Shown here one piece after another: positions 17,494 to 27,500 of a stretch of DNA of 64,000 nucleotides; within the stretch, counting starts at the first letter, position 1, and every line of letters starts with the position of its first letter. The notes under the pieces are model-generated. The model did no database searches. It worked only from the letters and a program-made list of their open reading frames with translations, and was not told the DNA's origin. The translations under genes were made by a program, and so were the position numbers. Source of the stretch: Rhodopirellula sp. SM50 (GTDB lineage Bacteria > Planctomycetota > Planctomycetia > Pirellulales > Pirellulaceae); NCBI RefSeq assembly GCF_002289565.1, contig NZ_NTFY01000007.1, positions 60,049 through 124,048 of the forward strand, in the 5' to 3' direction.

Positions 17494-17583
17494 GGCAGAA
17501 TGATACGGGGCAGAATGATGAGGGGCAGAATGATGGGGTGGCTGGTCTTTCTTTTTCATCATTCTGCCCCGAATCATTCTGCC
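17494..17583. repeat. 11-mer repeat family R1: three direct and two inverted copies
   Basis: GGCAGAATGAT occurs at 17494-17504, 17509-17519 and 17524-17534, then its reverse complement at 17558-17568 and 17573-17583. The two sets can pair as a long hairpin in the gap between a plus-strand gene and a minus-strand gene that converge here, so a bidirectional terminator role is possible. The same 11-mer founds the minisatellite at 40988-41168. Confidence 0.88.
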
Positions 17584-17606
17584 ATCCATCGGATCACCCT
17601 GCCGTC

Positions 17607-18917
17607 TTAGTCTGCCATCGCGACCCGCACGAGCTGTTCCGTGCGCCCGTCGCCCTCGCCGACGCCGACACGAAAGTAGAGTGAACCGTCGGCGATGGCC
17701 GGACTGGCGTAGCAATCGTCGCCGAGTCGATTCTTTGCGATCGGTTCGTACTTCTCACCCGATGCTTGGAACACGTAGCAGTTGCCCGACAGATCGGCGA
17801 CGTAAACGTTCCCGTTGCACAGCACAGGTGAACCGCTGAAATTACCGCCCAACCGTTTCTTCCAGCGGATCGCTCCGTCCTCGACCGACCAGCACCTCGC
17901 GATCCCATCGTCGTCGACGGAAAAAACATGCTGTCCGTCAGTGATCAGCGATGGCTCATAGACTCTCGTGCGATCCGACCAAATCCGCTCGCCTTTGCCG
18001 GACAAGCAAACCGTTTCGTTGTCGGGGAATCCACCGGAGGCGACGATCCGATCCTGGGTCGTCACCACGGTTCCGCACGTCGCTTCGGCGATGCACTCGG
18101 TTTCCCACAACGTCTCGCCCGTTGCCGGATCATAGCTGGCCAATCGATCGCCGCCGGTGATCAGCACTTGTTCCACACCGCCAACGGTGGCGACGCGGGG
18201 ACTGGAGTAGGAACTTGCATTGCCGCGTTTTTTTCGCCAGGCGATCTCGCCGGTTTGCACGTCCATGGCCACCAAATAGCCGCCGCCAAAATTATCCGCC
18301 GCAACGATGACCAACGACTTGTACAGGACGGGCGACGGGGCGTAACCGAACTTGGATGCGAACGCGCCGATGTCTCGCTGCCAAACCTGGTTGCCTTCCA
18401 GATCCAATGCCGTGACAAAAATACGTTCGCTGTTCAGGTGCGCGGTCACCAACAGGTTGCCGTCGGTCGCAAGCGTGCCGTTGGCGTTGGTGGCCTTTTG
18501 GTGGACCTCCCCGCGGCCGGGAAACCCGCCCTTATGGACCGTCGTTTGCCAGCGTTGGTCGCCGGTGTCGCGATCATAGGCGACGACGACTTGTTCCGAT
18601 TGGGAATCGATCGCGGAACCGACAACGACCAGGTCACCGATGACAATCGGGCTGCTGTGACCGCGTCCCGGAACGTCGCTTTTCCAGGCCACGTTCGTCG
18701 AATTGTCCCAGGTCGTCGGCAGCGGTTGGTCGTCGGCCACGCCGTCCCCGCCGGGTCCACGCCACTGCGGCCACTGGCCGGCAAGACTTGTCAGGTCACG
18801 GTCGGTGACCACGACGCCGCTTTCGCTAAGCGAAACTTCGTCCACTGCGGTCTGTTTCCGGCAGCCGACCAACGCGACCAGACAAAGGGCAAAAATTGTG
18901 GCAAGCGTATGGTTCAT
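17607..18917 (-). CDS. PQQ-like beta-propeller lipoprotein
   Basis: A 436-residue protein with a lipoprotein signal (LVALVGC at about 14-20), so it is probably anchored in a membrane facing the periplasm. The remainder is a repeated beta-propeller of the PQQ/BamB type: recurrent blocks such as WPQWRGPGGDG, VVAYDRDTGDQRWQT, VTALDLEGNQVWQRD and LASYDPATGETLWE. Planctomycetes encode many of these WRGP-type proteins. They are not necessarily PQQ enzymes, since the cofactor and catalytic residues are usually absent, and their roles are unknown. The gene converges with the cytochrome gene across the R1 hairpin. Confidence 0.9.
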   Translation of the reverse strand: MNHTLATIFALCLVALVGCRKQTAVDEVSLSESGVVVTDRDLTSLAGQWPQWRGPGGDGVADDQPLPTTWDNSTNVAWKSDVPGRGHSSPIVIGDLVVVGSAIDSQSEQVVVAYDRDTGDQRWQTTVHKGGFPGRGEVHQKATNANGTLATDGNLLVTAHLNSERIFVTALDLEGNQVWQRDIGAFASKFGYAPSPVLYKSLVIVAADNFGGGYLVAMDVQTGEIAWRKKRGNASSYSSPRVATVGGVEQVLITGGDRLASYDPATGETLWETECIAEATCGTVVTTQDRIVASGGFPDNETVCLSGKGERIWSDRTRVYEPSLITDGQHVFSVDDDGIARCWSVEDGAIRWKKRLGGNFSGSPVLCNGNVYVADLSGNCYVFQASGEKYEPIAKNRLGDDCYASPAIADGSLYFRVGVGEGDGRTEQLVRVAMAD

Positions 18918-19273
18918 GGCACTGCAATTGGGACTGAGATGACGTGATTATCGACGCCAGGCAAGGGGCATTGGTGTCAAGATACCGAATGGAGCCGAAT
19001 TGGATCAGATGAATCTTTCAGGTTCCAGATTTGAGATTTGCTGACTCTAATCATTTCTATGTATTGAATTCCCATTCACGTCACCCTCCCGTGTGCGGGA
19101 GGGTCGAGCGCAGCGAGGGGAGGGTTTTCGCAGTCGATGCCCCATCGATACCGACAACCTTGCCGCCGCCAAAACCCTCCCCGCGTCGTCGCAGGATGGA
19201 CTCGATGCACGTCGATGTTCTGATTACGCTATTGAATCCGATCTGCCGCCCGCCTCCACGGACCGTCTTCCTG
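18918..19273. repeat. Gene-free stretch with hairpin repeat C (19080-19126)
   Basis: The recognisable feature is a copy of repeat family C: CACCCTCCC-gtgtgc-GGGAGGGT followed by CGAGCGCAGCGAGG and GGAGGGTTTT, with an inverted AAACCCTCCCC downstream at about 19170. Other copies are at 36188-36268 and 52467-52573. The rest holds the divergent promoters of the propeller lipoprotein and the PEP-CTERM gene, which I cannot pinpoint. Confidence 0.75.
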
Positions 19274-20116
19274 ATGAACGTTTTTCGCATCGCACTGATA
19301 CTGGCCCTGCATCTCGCGTCGGGCGTGATCGCCCAGGCCGACGTGACGGACTTTGGCACCTGGTCGCTGGTGGAGGACCCCGCCCATGCCGGATTCAGCG
19401 CGACGGCCCTCGGCACCTCCGCCACGCTTTCGGCCGCAGACCTCGCGATTCCCGCCGGAACGGACATCGGCTATCAAAGCGTCAACGGATCGACACCGCA
19501 AACTTCGACGAGCGGGTTTTACTTCAGTCCCGACGCCGACTTTTCACTGGCGATCGATTACGCCTGGACCTTCTCCAACAGTCCGTCGGGATTCCTCGGC
19601 CTCGGTTTCGGGATCGGAGAAGACGGCGACGGGATGAATTCGGCGGGCGTCGCGATGGGAACCTCCAACGGTTCGCCGTTTCTCTCCTTCGGCGGCGCGG
19701 CGCGGATCAATGACGTCGACCAACCCGCCGTGGCACTCGGCGGAAATCCGTTCCTGAACCCCTCGTCTGCTTCGGGCACCCTATTCGTCGCCTACCAAGC
19801 GTCCAGCGGCGACGTGATCGTCGGAGCAACGGCAGCCCCCGGCGCGGCCGCTCCAACGCTGTCCTACACCTACGCCGGGATTCAGAACCAATGGTCCGGC
19901 GACGGTTTGATGCCCAGCTTCTTCATCCGTAGCGACGCCCCGGCGACTCTGAGCACCTGGGGCGGTGGGAATGCGGATGCAGTATTCAGCAACTTTCGCG
20001 TGCTAAACGGCAACCCGGTCGCGATCCCCGAACCTTCCACCGCGGTCGCGTCCCTGTTTTTGGTTCCCGCATTGATCTGTCGTCGAACTCGCACGGGCGT
20101 CCATCGTCGCCGGTAA
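19274..20116 (+). CDS. PEP-CTERM sorting domain protein
   Basis: A 280-residue exported protein. The start at ATG 19274 gives a normal signal peptide (FRIALILALHLASGVIAQA); a longer frame exists but runs through the non-coding repeat C. The body is a Gly/Ser/Thr-rich beta protein without a known enzyme motif. The C-terminus reads IPEPSTAVASLFLVPAL followed by RRTR: the PEP motif, a hydrophobic span and a basic tail, which are recognised by exosortase for transfer to the cell surface or exopolysaccharide. No exosortase gene is in the window. The function of the body is unknown. Confidence 0.87.
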   Translation: MNVFRIALILALHLASGVIAQADVTDFGTWSLVEDPAHAGFSATALGTSATLSAADLAIPAGTDIGYQSVNGSTPQTSTSGFYFSPDADFSLAIDYAWTFSNSPSGFLGLGFGIGEDGDGMNSAGVAMGTSNGSPFLSFGGAARINDVDQPAVALGGNPFLNPSSASGTLFVAYQASSGDVIVGATAAPGAAAPTLSYTYAGIQNQWSGDGLMPSFFIRSDAPATLSTWGGGNADAVFSNFRVLNGNPVAIPEPSTAVASLFLVPALICRRTRTGVHRRR

Positions 20117-20140
20117 GAACATCGATCCTGCGGTCCACAA

Positions 20141-20701
20141 TCACCGCTCCGCTTCCCCGTCCGTCGATCCCACGAACGGATTGGTATGCGCAACGTTCCG
20201 TCGACGATGTTCGGGGTGCTCTTCATTCTCGAACGTAAAGGAACGGGATTCGGATGGATGCTCGCTCAACGAACGCAACTCCCCCGCGACCGCGTCCGCG
20301 TCATACCCCAGCGACGAAAGTCCGAGCCAAAACACGAGCATGCAAAACGCAGTGGCAGCCGAACAGATCGCGGAATGAGAAAGCGTAATGATCGCCGCGA
20401 AGAAGCGATCACAATGGGCCGCATTGGAAATCATCAATAGCACGACCACAAACGAAGCCGGAGCGGCGAGAAAGCAAAGCGGCCCCAGAAACGCGTAGCA
20501 AACCAACACGGTTGCTGCAATCGCGGCGATCATCTTCAACTTCACGCCGACACAGCCCCAATAGCTCGGGATCTCCTCGCCAAAGTAGGCCATGCACAAC
20601 TGCAACGAAAACACCCAGCAGGCAAACACGGCGGCCAGGAACGCCAGTCCTGTCGCGACCAAAAACCAACCAGTGGCACCAATCTGAATCATGTCAATCA
20701 T
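20141..20701 (-). CDS. Hypothetical four-span membrane protein
   Basis: A 186-residue protein I do not recognise. Hydrophobic spans lie at about 8-32 (GWFLVATGLAFLAAVFACWVF), 56-72, 76-91 and 99-125; the C-terminal 50 residues are polar and probably cytoplasmic, with EHPSESRSFTFENEEHPEHRRR. It converges with the PEP-CTERM gene, leaving 24 bases between stops. The starts ATG 20701 and ATG 20692 are equally possible. No conserved enzymatic motif is visible. Confidence 0.7.
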   Translation of the reverse strand: MIDMIQIGATGWFLVATGLAFLAAVFACWVFSLQLCMAYFGEEIPSYWGCVGVKLKMIAAIAATVLVCYAFLGPLCFLAAPASFVVVLLMISNAAHCDRFFAAIITLSHSAICSAATAFCMLVFWLGLSSLGYDADAVAGELRSLSEHPSESRSFTFENEEHPEHRRRNVAHTNPFVGSTDGEAER

Positions 20702-20919
20702 TTGAGTTCCAATTTCTCAACGGGTCCAAGTCACTCTTGCGCCACGCGGCGACCGCTCAGGTTTACAATCGCCTTCCGTTTCCAGGCCGACCATTCGGCT
20801 CAAAAAGATAGGACGGGATTTCCTGTCACCCAAATGCTGCCCTCCCAGGCCCTCCGCGTCGTTGTTCGGATTGCCACGCCAACCTTCATAATCGCCCCAA
20901 GTGTTCCCCGGATCCTTCG

Positions 20920-22287
20920 ATGCCCCACACCACGACCTTGTTTAGCTCGTTCATTCTGACCCTCGCACTGACGGGTTTTACCCTCCATGCGGCGACCCCG
21001 GCGGGTCTGGTCGGCGATGGCATTGCCGATGAGACCGCGGCGATCCAAGCCGCCGTTGATGCCAAAACCGGTTCGATCGAATTCGGGCGCGGGATCTATC
21101 GGCTCACCAAAACGATCACGATTGATTTGGACCGCGTCGGCTGGACCAGCTTGTCCGGAGACGGCGTCGCACAATTCAAAATGGAAGCAGCGGGCCCCGC
21201 ATTTCGGTTCGTCGGAACCCATGGCGGAACCGCCAGCCCGCCGACGGTCAAGCCGAACGTGTGGGATCGACAGCGTACGCCGATGGTCGACGGCATCGAG
21301 ATCCTGGGCGGTCATCCGGACGCCTGTGGAATCGAAGCCGACGGAACCATGCAATTGACACTCACTCGGGTGGTCATCCGTAAAGCCAAGCATGCCGTTC
21401 ACCTGACCGGACGCAACCGCAACGTCACGCTGTCCGAGTGCCACCTGTACGAGAACGCTGGCATCGGAGTGTTCTTGGACCGGTTGAATCTGCACCAAAT
21501 CAACATCGCCAACTGCCACATCAGCTACAACGCCGGGGGTGGTGTCGTTTCCACGGGCAGCGAGATCCGAAACTTGCAAATTGGAACCTGTGACATCGAA
21601 GGCAACATGGGTGATGCGTCGTCCACGCCCACCGCAAACGTCTTGCTGGATTCCACCGACACCTCCGTCGGCGAAGTCGCCATCGTCGGCTGCACCATCC
21701 AGCACACGCATGACGCCCCCGATTCGGCGAACATCCGTGTCTACGGCTGGTCCAACGAGCGCCCCTTCACCGACGAACGCCGCACCGGAAACATCACCAT
21801 CGCCGACAACGTGCTCTCGGATGTCCAAACGAACATCGACATCACCGGTGTGCGAGGCATCACGATCACCGGCAACACGATGTGGAAAGGGTACACCGCA
21901 AACGTGATCGCAAAAGATTGCCGACAGGTGGTGATGACCGGAAACCTGTACGATCGCAACCCGCGTTATCACTATGGCGACGGAGGCAAGGCCAAGCTCG
22001 GCGTGATCCTGGAAGACTGCCGGGACGTGACCCTCAACGGCGAGCACTACGGCGGTGAAGTCCTCGAGCATCCCGCCGCCCTGCAGCTGCGCCGCTGTGA
22101 CGGAGTGAACATCCATGGTTGCAGCTTTGCACGCCTCTCCCGCGCCGGCATCCTCGTCGATTCCGTCCCGTTCGGCCTAATCTCCGGCTGCTTGTTCACC
22201 GGCATCACGGACATGGCCACTCCGGTTGAACAACGAGGGACCAGCGACGTGGACGCCCAAACCAATCGCTTCCGCAGACTGCAGTAG
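20920..22287 (+). CDS. Secreted right-handed beta-helix protein (pectate lyase 3-like)
   Basis: A 455-residue protein with a signal peptide (SSFILTLALTGFTLHA). Its start, GDGIADETAAIQAAVDA then GSIEFGRGIYRLTKTITI, is the standard opening of the Pectate_lyase_3/phage-tailspike type beta-helix. The repeats continue with N-x-T/I-rich rungs (NVTLSECHLYENAGIGVFL, NIANCHISYNAGGGVV, NITIADNVLSDV). Such folds bind or cleave polysaccharides. I cannot see the catalytic Asp triad of family 28 glycosidases with certainty, so the activity is open. Single gene. Confidence 0.88.
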   Translation: MPHTTTLFSSFILTLALTGFTLHAATPAGLVGDGIADETAAIQAAVDAKTGSIEFGRGIYRLTKTITIDLDRVGWTSLSGDGVAQFKMEAAGPAFRFVGTHGGTASPPTVKPNVWDRQRTPMVDGIEILGGHPDACGIEADGTMQLTLTRVVIRKAKHAVHLTGRNRNVTLSECHLYENAGIGVFLDRLNLHQINIANCHISYNAGGGVVSTGSEIRNLQIGTCDIEGNMGDASSTPTANVLLDSTDTSVGEVAIVGCTIQHTHDAPDSANIRVYGWSNERPFTDERRTGNITIADNVLSDVQTNIDITGVRGITITGNTMWKGYTANVIAKDCRQVVMTGNLYDRNPRYHYGDGGKAKLGVILEDCRDVTLNGEHYGGEVLEHPAALQLRRCDGVNIHGCSFARLSRAGILVDSVPFGLISGCLFTGITDMATPVEQRGTSDVDAQTNRFRRLQ

Positions 22288-22725
22288 AGCTGCGCAGCAG
22301 GTGGGGTAAGCTTCCTGCTTGCCGAAAGGTAACGCTGTGAAGCATTGTTCCCCTGTGTTTCTTTAGGTTTTAGCGGCAGGGCGCGAGCCCTCCGGTTCAT
22401 CATCGATGCCAAAACACCGGAGGGCTCGCGCCCTACCGCTAAAAAACGCTTCACAGCGTAGGCCGAAACGGTTGCTGATCTGCGGGTGGGACCTTTACCA
22501 CACTTTTCAGATCCAATTTCACGTAGGTGTCCACCGCATTGCGTGACCACGGTGACACGGTCGTTTGAAAACCGCGTCCCCAACGACGACGCCAAGCCGT
22601 CGCGCTCCGCCCACTTTGCCGCGCCTTTTTAATGGACCGCCGGTCGACTAAATGCGATTGGGTCGCTAGGATTCCCAGCGTGCCAGCAGGCGCCCGCGCG
22701 CCATCAACCGACTCAGGAGACGAGA
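22288..22725. repeat. Gene-free stretch with full-length hairpin repeat A (22333-22458)
   Basis: A 126-bp palindromic element bounded by CGCTGTGAAGC and its inverse GCTTCACAGCG. The inner arms are 25 bases (TAGCGGCAGGGCGCGAGCCC and on), pairing 24 of 25 positions with the right arm. It is the most complete simple copy of family A in the window. Between 22459 and 22725 I see only the upstream region of the RND operon, including AGGAGA at 22715-22720 as ribosome-binding site. Confidence 0.85.
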
Positions 22726-24498
22726 GTGTTCAAGAGGCTTGCCGTGACTAGCGTTGAAAAACAGGGCGTCCGCGCTCGGGTCGGGGCGTTGGGGCTGGGG
22801 CTGGCGTTCGCCTGGTTCGCCCTGTCGACCACCGGATGCGGCAAACCGACGATCGAGCCCCGAGAAAAAACTCCGTTGCCGGTGACGGTGATGACGCTTT
22901 CCAAATCGATCCCCCAATCCTCGTACTCCGCTTCGGGGAGTGTGAAATCGTGGAAGACCGAAGACCTCGGGTTCGAGGTGTCCGGTCGCGTCCAGTGGGT
23001 GCTTGAACCGGGGGAAGACATCGACGGCCGCTTGGTCGACCCCAAGGACAAAACCAAAGTCATCATGGAAGGCACGAAGCTGGCGCAGATCGAGCCCGCC
23101 CGCTATGAAATCGCGTTGCAGACGGCGGAGGCGAATTTAGACGTCGCGTTGCTGGGGAAAGAAGAGATCGAGATCCGTCTGGACGAATCGCTGCCCGCCC
23201 AGATCGAGTCGGCTGAAGCGGATTTGGAGTTAGCGAAAGCGGAATTCGATCGCATCGAAAAACTGGCCGAACGCAACGCCGCGTCTCAAAGCGAATTTGA
23301 GCAAGCCAAGAACCTGGTTGCGACACGATCCGCCACGGTGCTTTCCTTGTCAGCGAGCAAGAAACAAGCTCAGGCGCAGCTGAAGTCGGCCGACGCCCAA
23401 ATCAAGCGGGCCAAACAGGCGCTTCGGGACGCCCAACGTGATCTGGACAACACCGTCCTGTACGGATCCTATCAGGGTCAGATTTCGGAGGTATCGGTCG
23501 TGCCCGGCAGCGTGGTCTCGGCCGGTTCTCCCGTGTTGACCCTGCAGATGACCAACCCGATCAAGGTCGAAGTCGAGTTGTCCGCGTCACAGTCTCGCAA
23601 GATGCGGAAGCGGCGCAGTTTGCCGGCATCGTTTGCGTTACCGGACGGCACGGCCCGTCAAGCAACGGCGTTCGTGTACAACATCGACCCGAGTGCGGAC
23701 CCGACCACTCGAACGTTCACGATGACACTGCTGATGCTCAATGAGAAGTTTGCCGACAAGGTGGCCGGCCCGATCGACGAGCGGCGTGTCGCGCGTTCGG
23801 AAGACCTTTGGCCGATCCGACTGAACCAGATGATGGGCACGGAAAAAGGTGTGATTCTGGTCGAAGAAAAGTCGATCCGGAACGACGAGGCGGGCGACTA
23901 CGTGTACCTGGTGACCAATGCAAAGCATGATGCAGTCCTGCCGCCGATCCTGAAGGTGCGGCGTCAGGGCATCGTCAAGAATGAATTGCTGATTCCGTTC
24001 TTGGGCAACTGGTCGTTTCAATCGATCACGTTCGTCGATTCGCAGGGCCGGCCCGAGAGTGTCGACACGGACTCGCTGTACGTCGGATTGCTCGACGACG
24101 GTCGACCGCCCGGACCGGAATGGGATGGAGAATCGGTCGTCCTGGACGGCGGATCGCAGTGGATGCTTCGTCCCGGTGACCTGGTCGACATCGACCTGTC
24201 CGAAGAAGGCACGGAACTGGGGTTTCACGTCCCGGTCGAAGCGATCTTTCGAACGTCGGACAAGTCATCGCTGTTTGTCGTCCGCAACGGACGCGTCGAC
24301 GAGATTCCAGTCACGCTCGTCCCCGGCGACAATTTGGACGAAGGGTCCATGATGCAGGTGCAATCACCCGAGCTGAGCGAAGGCATGCAGGTGGTTCGCG
24401 ACGGCGTGCACCTGTTGCGAGACGGCCAAGCGGTCAATGTCATTGGCCAGTCCCTGCCTGAATCGGGCCAGTCAGCTGTTGCGATGGAGGCGAACTAG
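22726..24498 (+). CDS. RND efflux periplasmic adaptor (membrane fusion) lipoprotein
   Basis: A 590-residue HlyD/AcrA-type adaptor. The lipoprotein signal ends in LSTTGC at about 33-38. It is followed by a lipoyl half (PVTVMTLSKS, GFEVSGRVQWVLEPGEDI), a long Ala/Glu/Lys-rich coiled-coil hairpin (about 115-240), the second lipoyl half (GQISEVSVVPGSVVSAGSPVL) and beta-barrel and membrane-proximal domains. It is longer than AcrA (397) because of insertions after residue 290. It links the inner-membrane pump to an outer channel. The GTG start at 22726 is chosen for the AGGAGA five bases upstream. The pump gene begins 3 bases after the stop. Confidence 0.93.
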   Translation: MFKRLAVTSVEKQGVRARVGALGLGLAFAWFALSTTGCGKPTIEPREKTPLPVTVMTLSKSIPQSSYSASGSVKSWKTEDLGFEVSGRVQWVLEPGEDIDGRLVDPKDKTKVIMEGTKLAQIEPARYEIALQTAEANLDVALLGKEEIEIRLDESLPAQIESAEADLELAKAEFDRIEKLAERNAASQSEFEQAKNLVATRSATVLSLSASKKQAQAQLKSADAQIKRAKQALRDAQRDLDNTVLYGSYQGQISEVSVVPGSVVSAGSPVLTLQMTNPIKVEVELSASQSRKMRKRRSLPASFALPDGTARQATAFVYNIDPSADPTTRTFTMTLLMLNEKFADKVAGPIDERRVARSEDLWPIRLNQMMGTEKGVILVEEKSIRNDEAGDYVYLVTNAKHDAVLPPILKVRRQGIVKNELLIPFLGNWSFQSITFVDSQGRPESVDTDSLYVGLLDDGRPPGPEWDGESVVLDGGSQWMLRPGDLVDIDLSEEGTELGFHVPVEAIFRTSDKSSLFVVRNGRVDEIPVTLVPGDNLDEGSMMQVQSPELSEGMQVVRDGVHLLRDGQAVNVIGQSLPESGQSAVAMEAN

Positions 24499-24501
24499 GC
24501 C

Positions 24502-27500
24502 ATGTCTGCTTCATCGCCAACGTTGCCATCATGGTCTCTTGCGTCGCTCGCGGTCCGCTATCGCCCGATCGTCTTCTCCCTCGTCCTGCTCGGCCTGGCA
24601 ATCGGGGCAGCCACGTTCGTGACGATCCCCCGCCGCGAAGACCCCGAATTCACGATTCGCGTCTGTGTCGTCTCGACCTCCTGGCCCGGCGCCCCGGCCG
24701 TCACGGTGGAAGAACTGATCACCGACAAAATCGAGCAAGACCTGACCGGTATCGAGGAAGTCAAACTGACGCGATCGACCACGGTGACGGGCCGGTCGAC
24801 GATCTTCGTCGAACTGGAAGACAACATCGCACCGGACAAGATTCAAAACGTCTGGGACAAGGTCCGCGCCCGCGTCGACTTGGTCCCGATGCCCTCGTCC
24901 GACGTGCGTCCGATCGTCAACGACGAATTCGGCGATACCGCGGTGCTGGTGCTGGCCGTTCACCAAACCCCTTCGGGCGGCCGAGAGACCATACGTCCCC
25001 AGGATCGATACTCGCCACGCGAACTCGAACGCTTCGCCGAAGACGTGCAGGACGCGTTGCGGTTGCTGCCGGGGGTTGCCAAAGTCGACATGTTTGGTCA
25101 ACGCGAGGAAGCGATCTACATCGAGACGGAGATGGCGAATTGGGCGCAGATCGGACTCACCACCGCCCAGCTCGAAACGCTGGCTCAGGAACGAAACATC
25201 ATCCAGGCCGGCGGCGAACTCGACACCCGAGCGGGTCATTATTCCGTCAAGACGGGCGGAGAGTTCAATGCGGTGGAAGAGATCGCGCAAATCGCGAGCA
25301 CCGTCCGCACCGATGACGGGGACAACAGCGTTCCGCTGACGGAATTCGGGCTGACGATCCAGCGCGGCTACGAGGACCCGGCCAGTTACATCTGTCGCGT
25401 CGGCGATGCGTCGGGGTCCACCGGCGCCGTGATGCTGGGAATCACGATGAAATCGGGAGCGAACATCATCGACGTGTGCCGCGATGCCAAGCAACGCATC
25501 GACGAATTGACCGAATTGCAACAACGATTGCCGCCGGATGTAGCCGTGACGGCCATTTCCGATCAATCGGAAAGCGTGACGAAAAAGATCCGTGATGTCA
25601 TCATCAACGTGGTCGAAGCGGTTTTGATCGTGATCGCCATCGTCTATCTCGTGGTCGGTTTTCGAACTGCTTTTGTGATGGCCGCCAACATCCCGATCGT
25701 CGTGATCCTTTCCATCGGCTTGGTTGCGGTCTTCGGCGTTCAACTGGAACAGATCTCGCTTGCCGCCCTGGTCATCTCGCTGGGGCTGCTCGTCGACAAT
25801 GCCGTCCAGGTCTGTGATCAGGCCCGGACCAATCAGATCGCCGGCATGGCACCGTTTCCTGCGGCCATCGACGGCGCCAACACGCTGGCTATCCCGATGC
25901 TGGTCGGCACGCTGACGACGATGGCGGCATTCATCCCGATGCTGTTTTCGCTCGAAGGAGGCGGCAAAGAATATGTTTACAGCTTGCCCGTGACCGTCTC
26001 GACCACCCTGGCCCTGAGCTGGTTGCTGGCGATGACCTTCTGCGTGATCCTGGCCGGGCTGTTTATCCGTGCGCCCCAGGACGATCAAACCGGATCGCCG
26101 GTCGTGTCGTGGTTACGGCGCCTTTCGACAGGGTTTCCGCGTTTGCGACGCCGGCACACGGCCGCTTCCGGAGATCAACACGGTGAACCAGAACGAGCCG
26201 GCAATCACGCCTTCAATCTCTACACCCGCGTCGGTCGCCGCGCCGTTGACGCCAAATGGCTGACCGCCGTGGCCACCGCGGCGTTGGTCGTCGCGATCTT
26301 GATGTTGCCCGTCAGTTCTGAGTTCTTTCCCGAAGCCGCCGGAACCCAGTTTGCGGTCAAAGTCATCCTGCCGGAAACCGCGACGATCGAGCAAACCGAT
26401 GCGGCGGCTCGCCGAGTCGAATCGATCCTGCAGAAACTCAGTCGCGGCCCCGGCCAAGAGTCCGAGCGATTGAGAGCCTACCGGACCCTGGTCGGTGGCG
26501 GAGGCTCACGATGGCACCTGGGGTGGGACCCCGAACCCCAATCACGGTCGTTCGCCGAAATCTTGGTCCGCACGACCGACGACTCGGTGACCAAAGCGTA
26601 TGCCCAGCGTGTCCGCGATGTGGCCGAACGCGGCGACGCAGCGCTCGGAATCGCCCCCATCGTGGGCGCCAGAGTCGTCCCCGTTCAATTGGCACTCGGA
26701 CCGCCGGCCGATCCGCTCGTCCTACGCATTGCCGGAAACGGTTTCGCCGATCCCACCATCCTCCGCAACACCGCCGATCGCCTCAAGCGACTCGTCGCCG
26801 AGCAACCCGAAACCTGGGACGTGAATGATTCCTGGGGCGTCGACGGCTACCAGATCCGGGTCAACGTCCATCAGGACCAAGCCGTGCTCGCCGGCGTCAC
26901 GAATTCGCAAATCGCCAAAACCCTGACGTCCTATTATTCGGGACTGCGATTGACCACGTTTCGCGAAGGTGACCATCAAGTTCCCGTCTACTTTCGCCTC
27001 CGCGCCGGCCAGCGTGAATCGATCGCCGGACTTCAAGAGTCCTACGTCGAGGGAGACCGCGGCAAGGTTCCGTTGGCATCGATCGCCAGTTTGGAACCCA
27101 CGTTTGAACTGGCCCGAATCGAACGTCGCAAGATGAACCGCACGATCGAGGTCAGTTCCAGGATGGAGCCGGGAGTGACCGGAAACGACGTCGTGTCACG
27201 CATCTTGAAGTCCGAGGAGTTGCAGCTGATTCGCGACGGTCTGCCGGCCGGTTACACCATCGAACCCGGCGGAGCCTATGAGGAAAGCATCGAAGCCGGT
27301 GGGCAAATGATGCTGTCCTTTTTGATCTCGTTCTTGTTGATCGTCTTGTGTTTGATCTTCCAGTACAACGGCTGGTCGAAACCGTTGATCATTCTCTCCA
27401 CGCTGCCGTTGGCGTTGGTGGGAGCCTGGCTGGGCTTGTTCCTGTCCGACAAGTCTTTGGGGTTCATGCCCCAGTTGGGGATCCTCGCGCTGTTCGGAAT

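Noticed and set aside
25780..25830. Loss of a proton-relay Asp in the RND pump (VDN for VDD)
   Set aside because: Asn at the second position is frequent in other RND pump families, so this is not evidence for inactivity.
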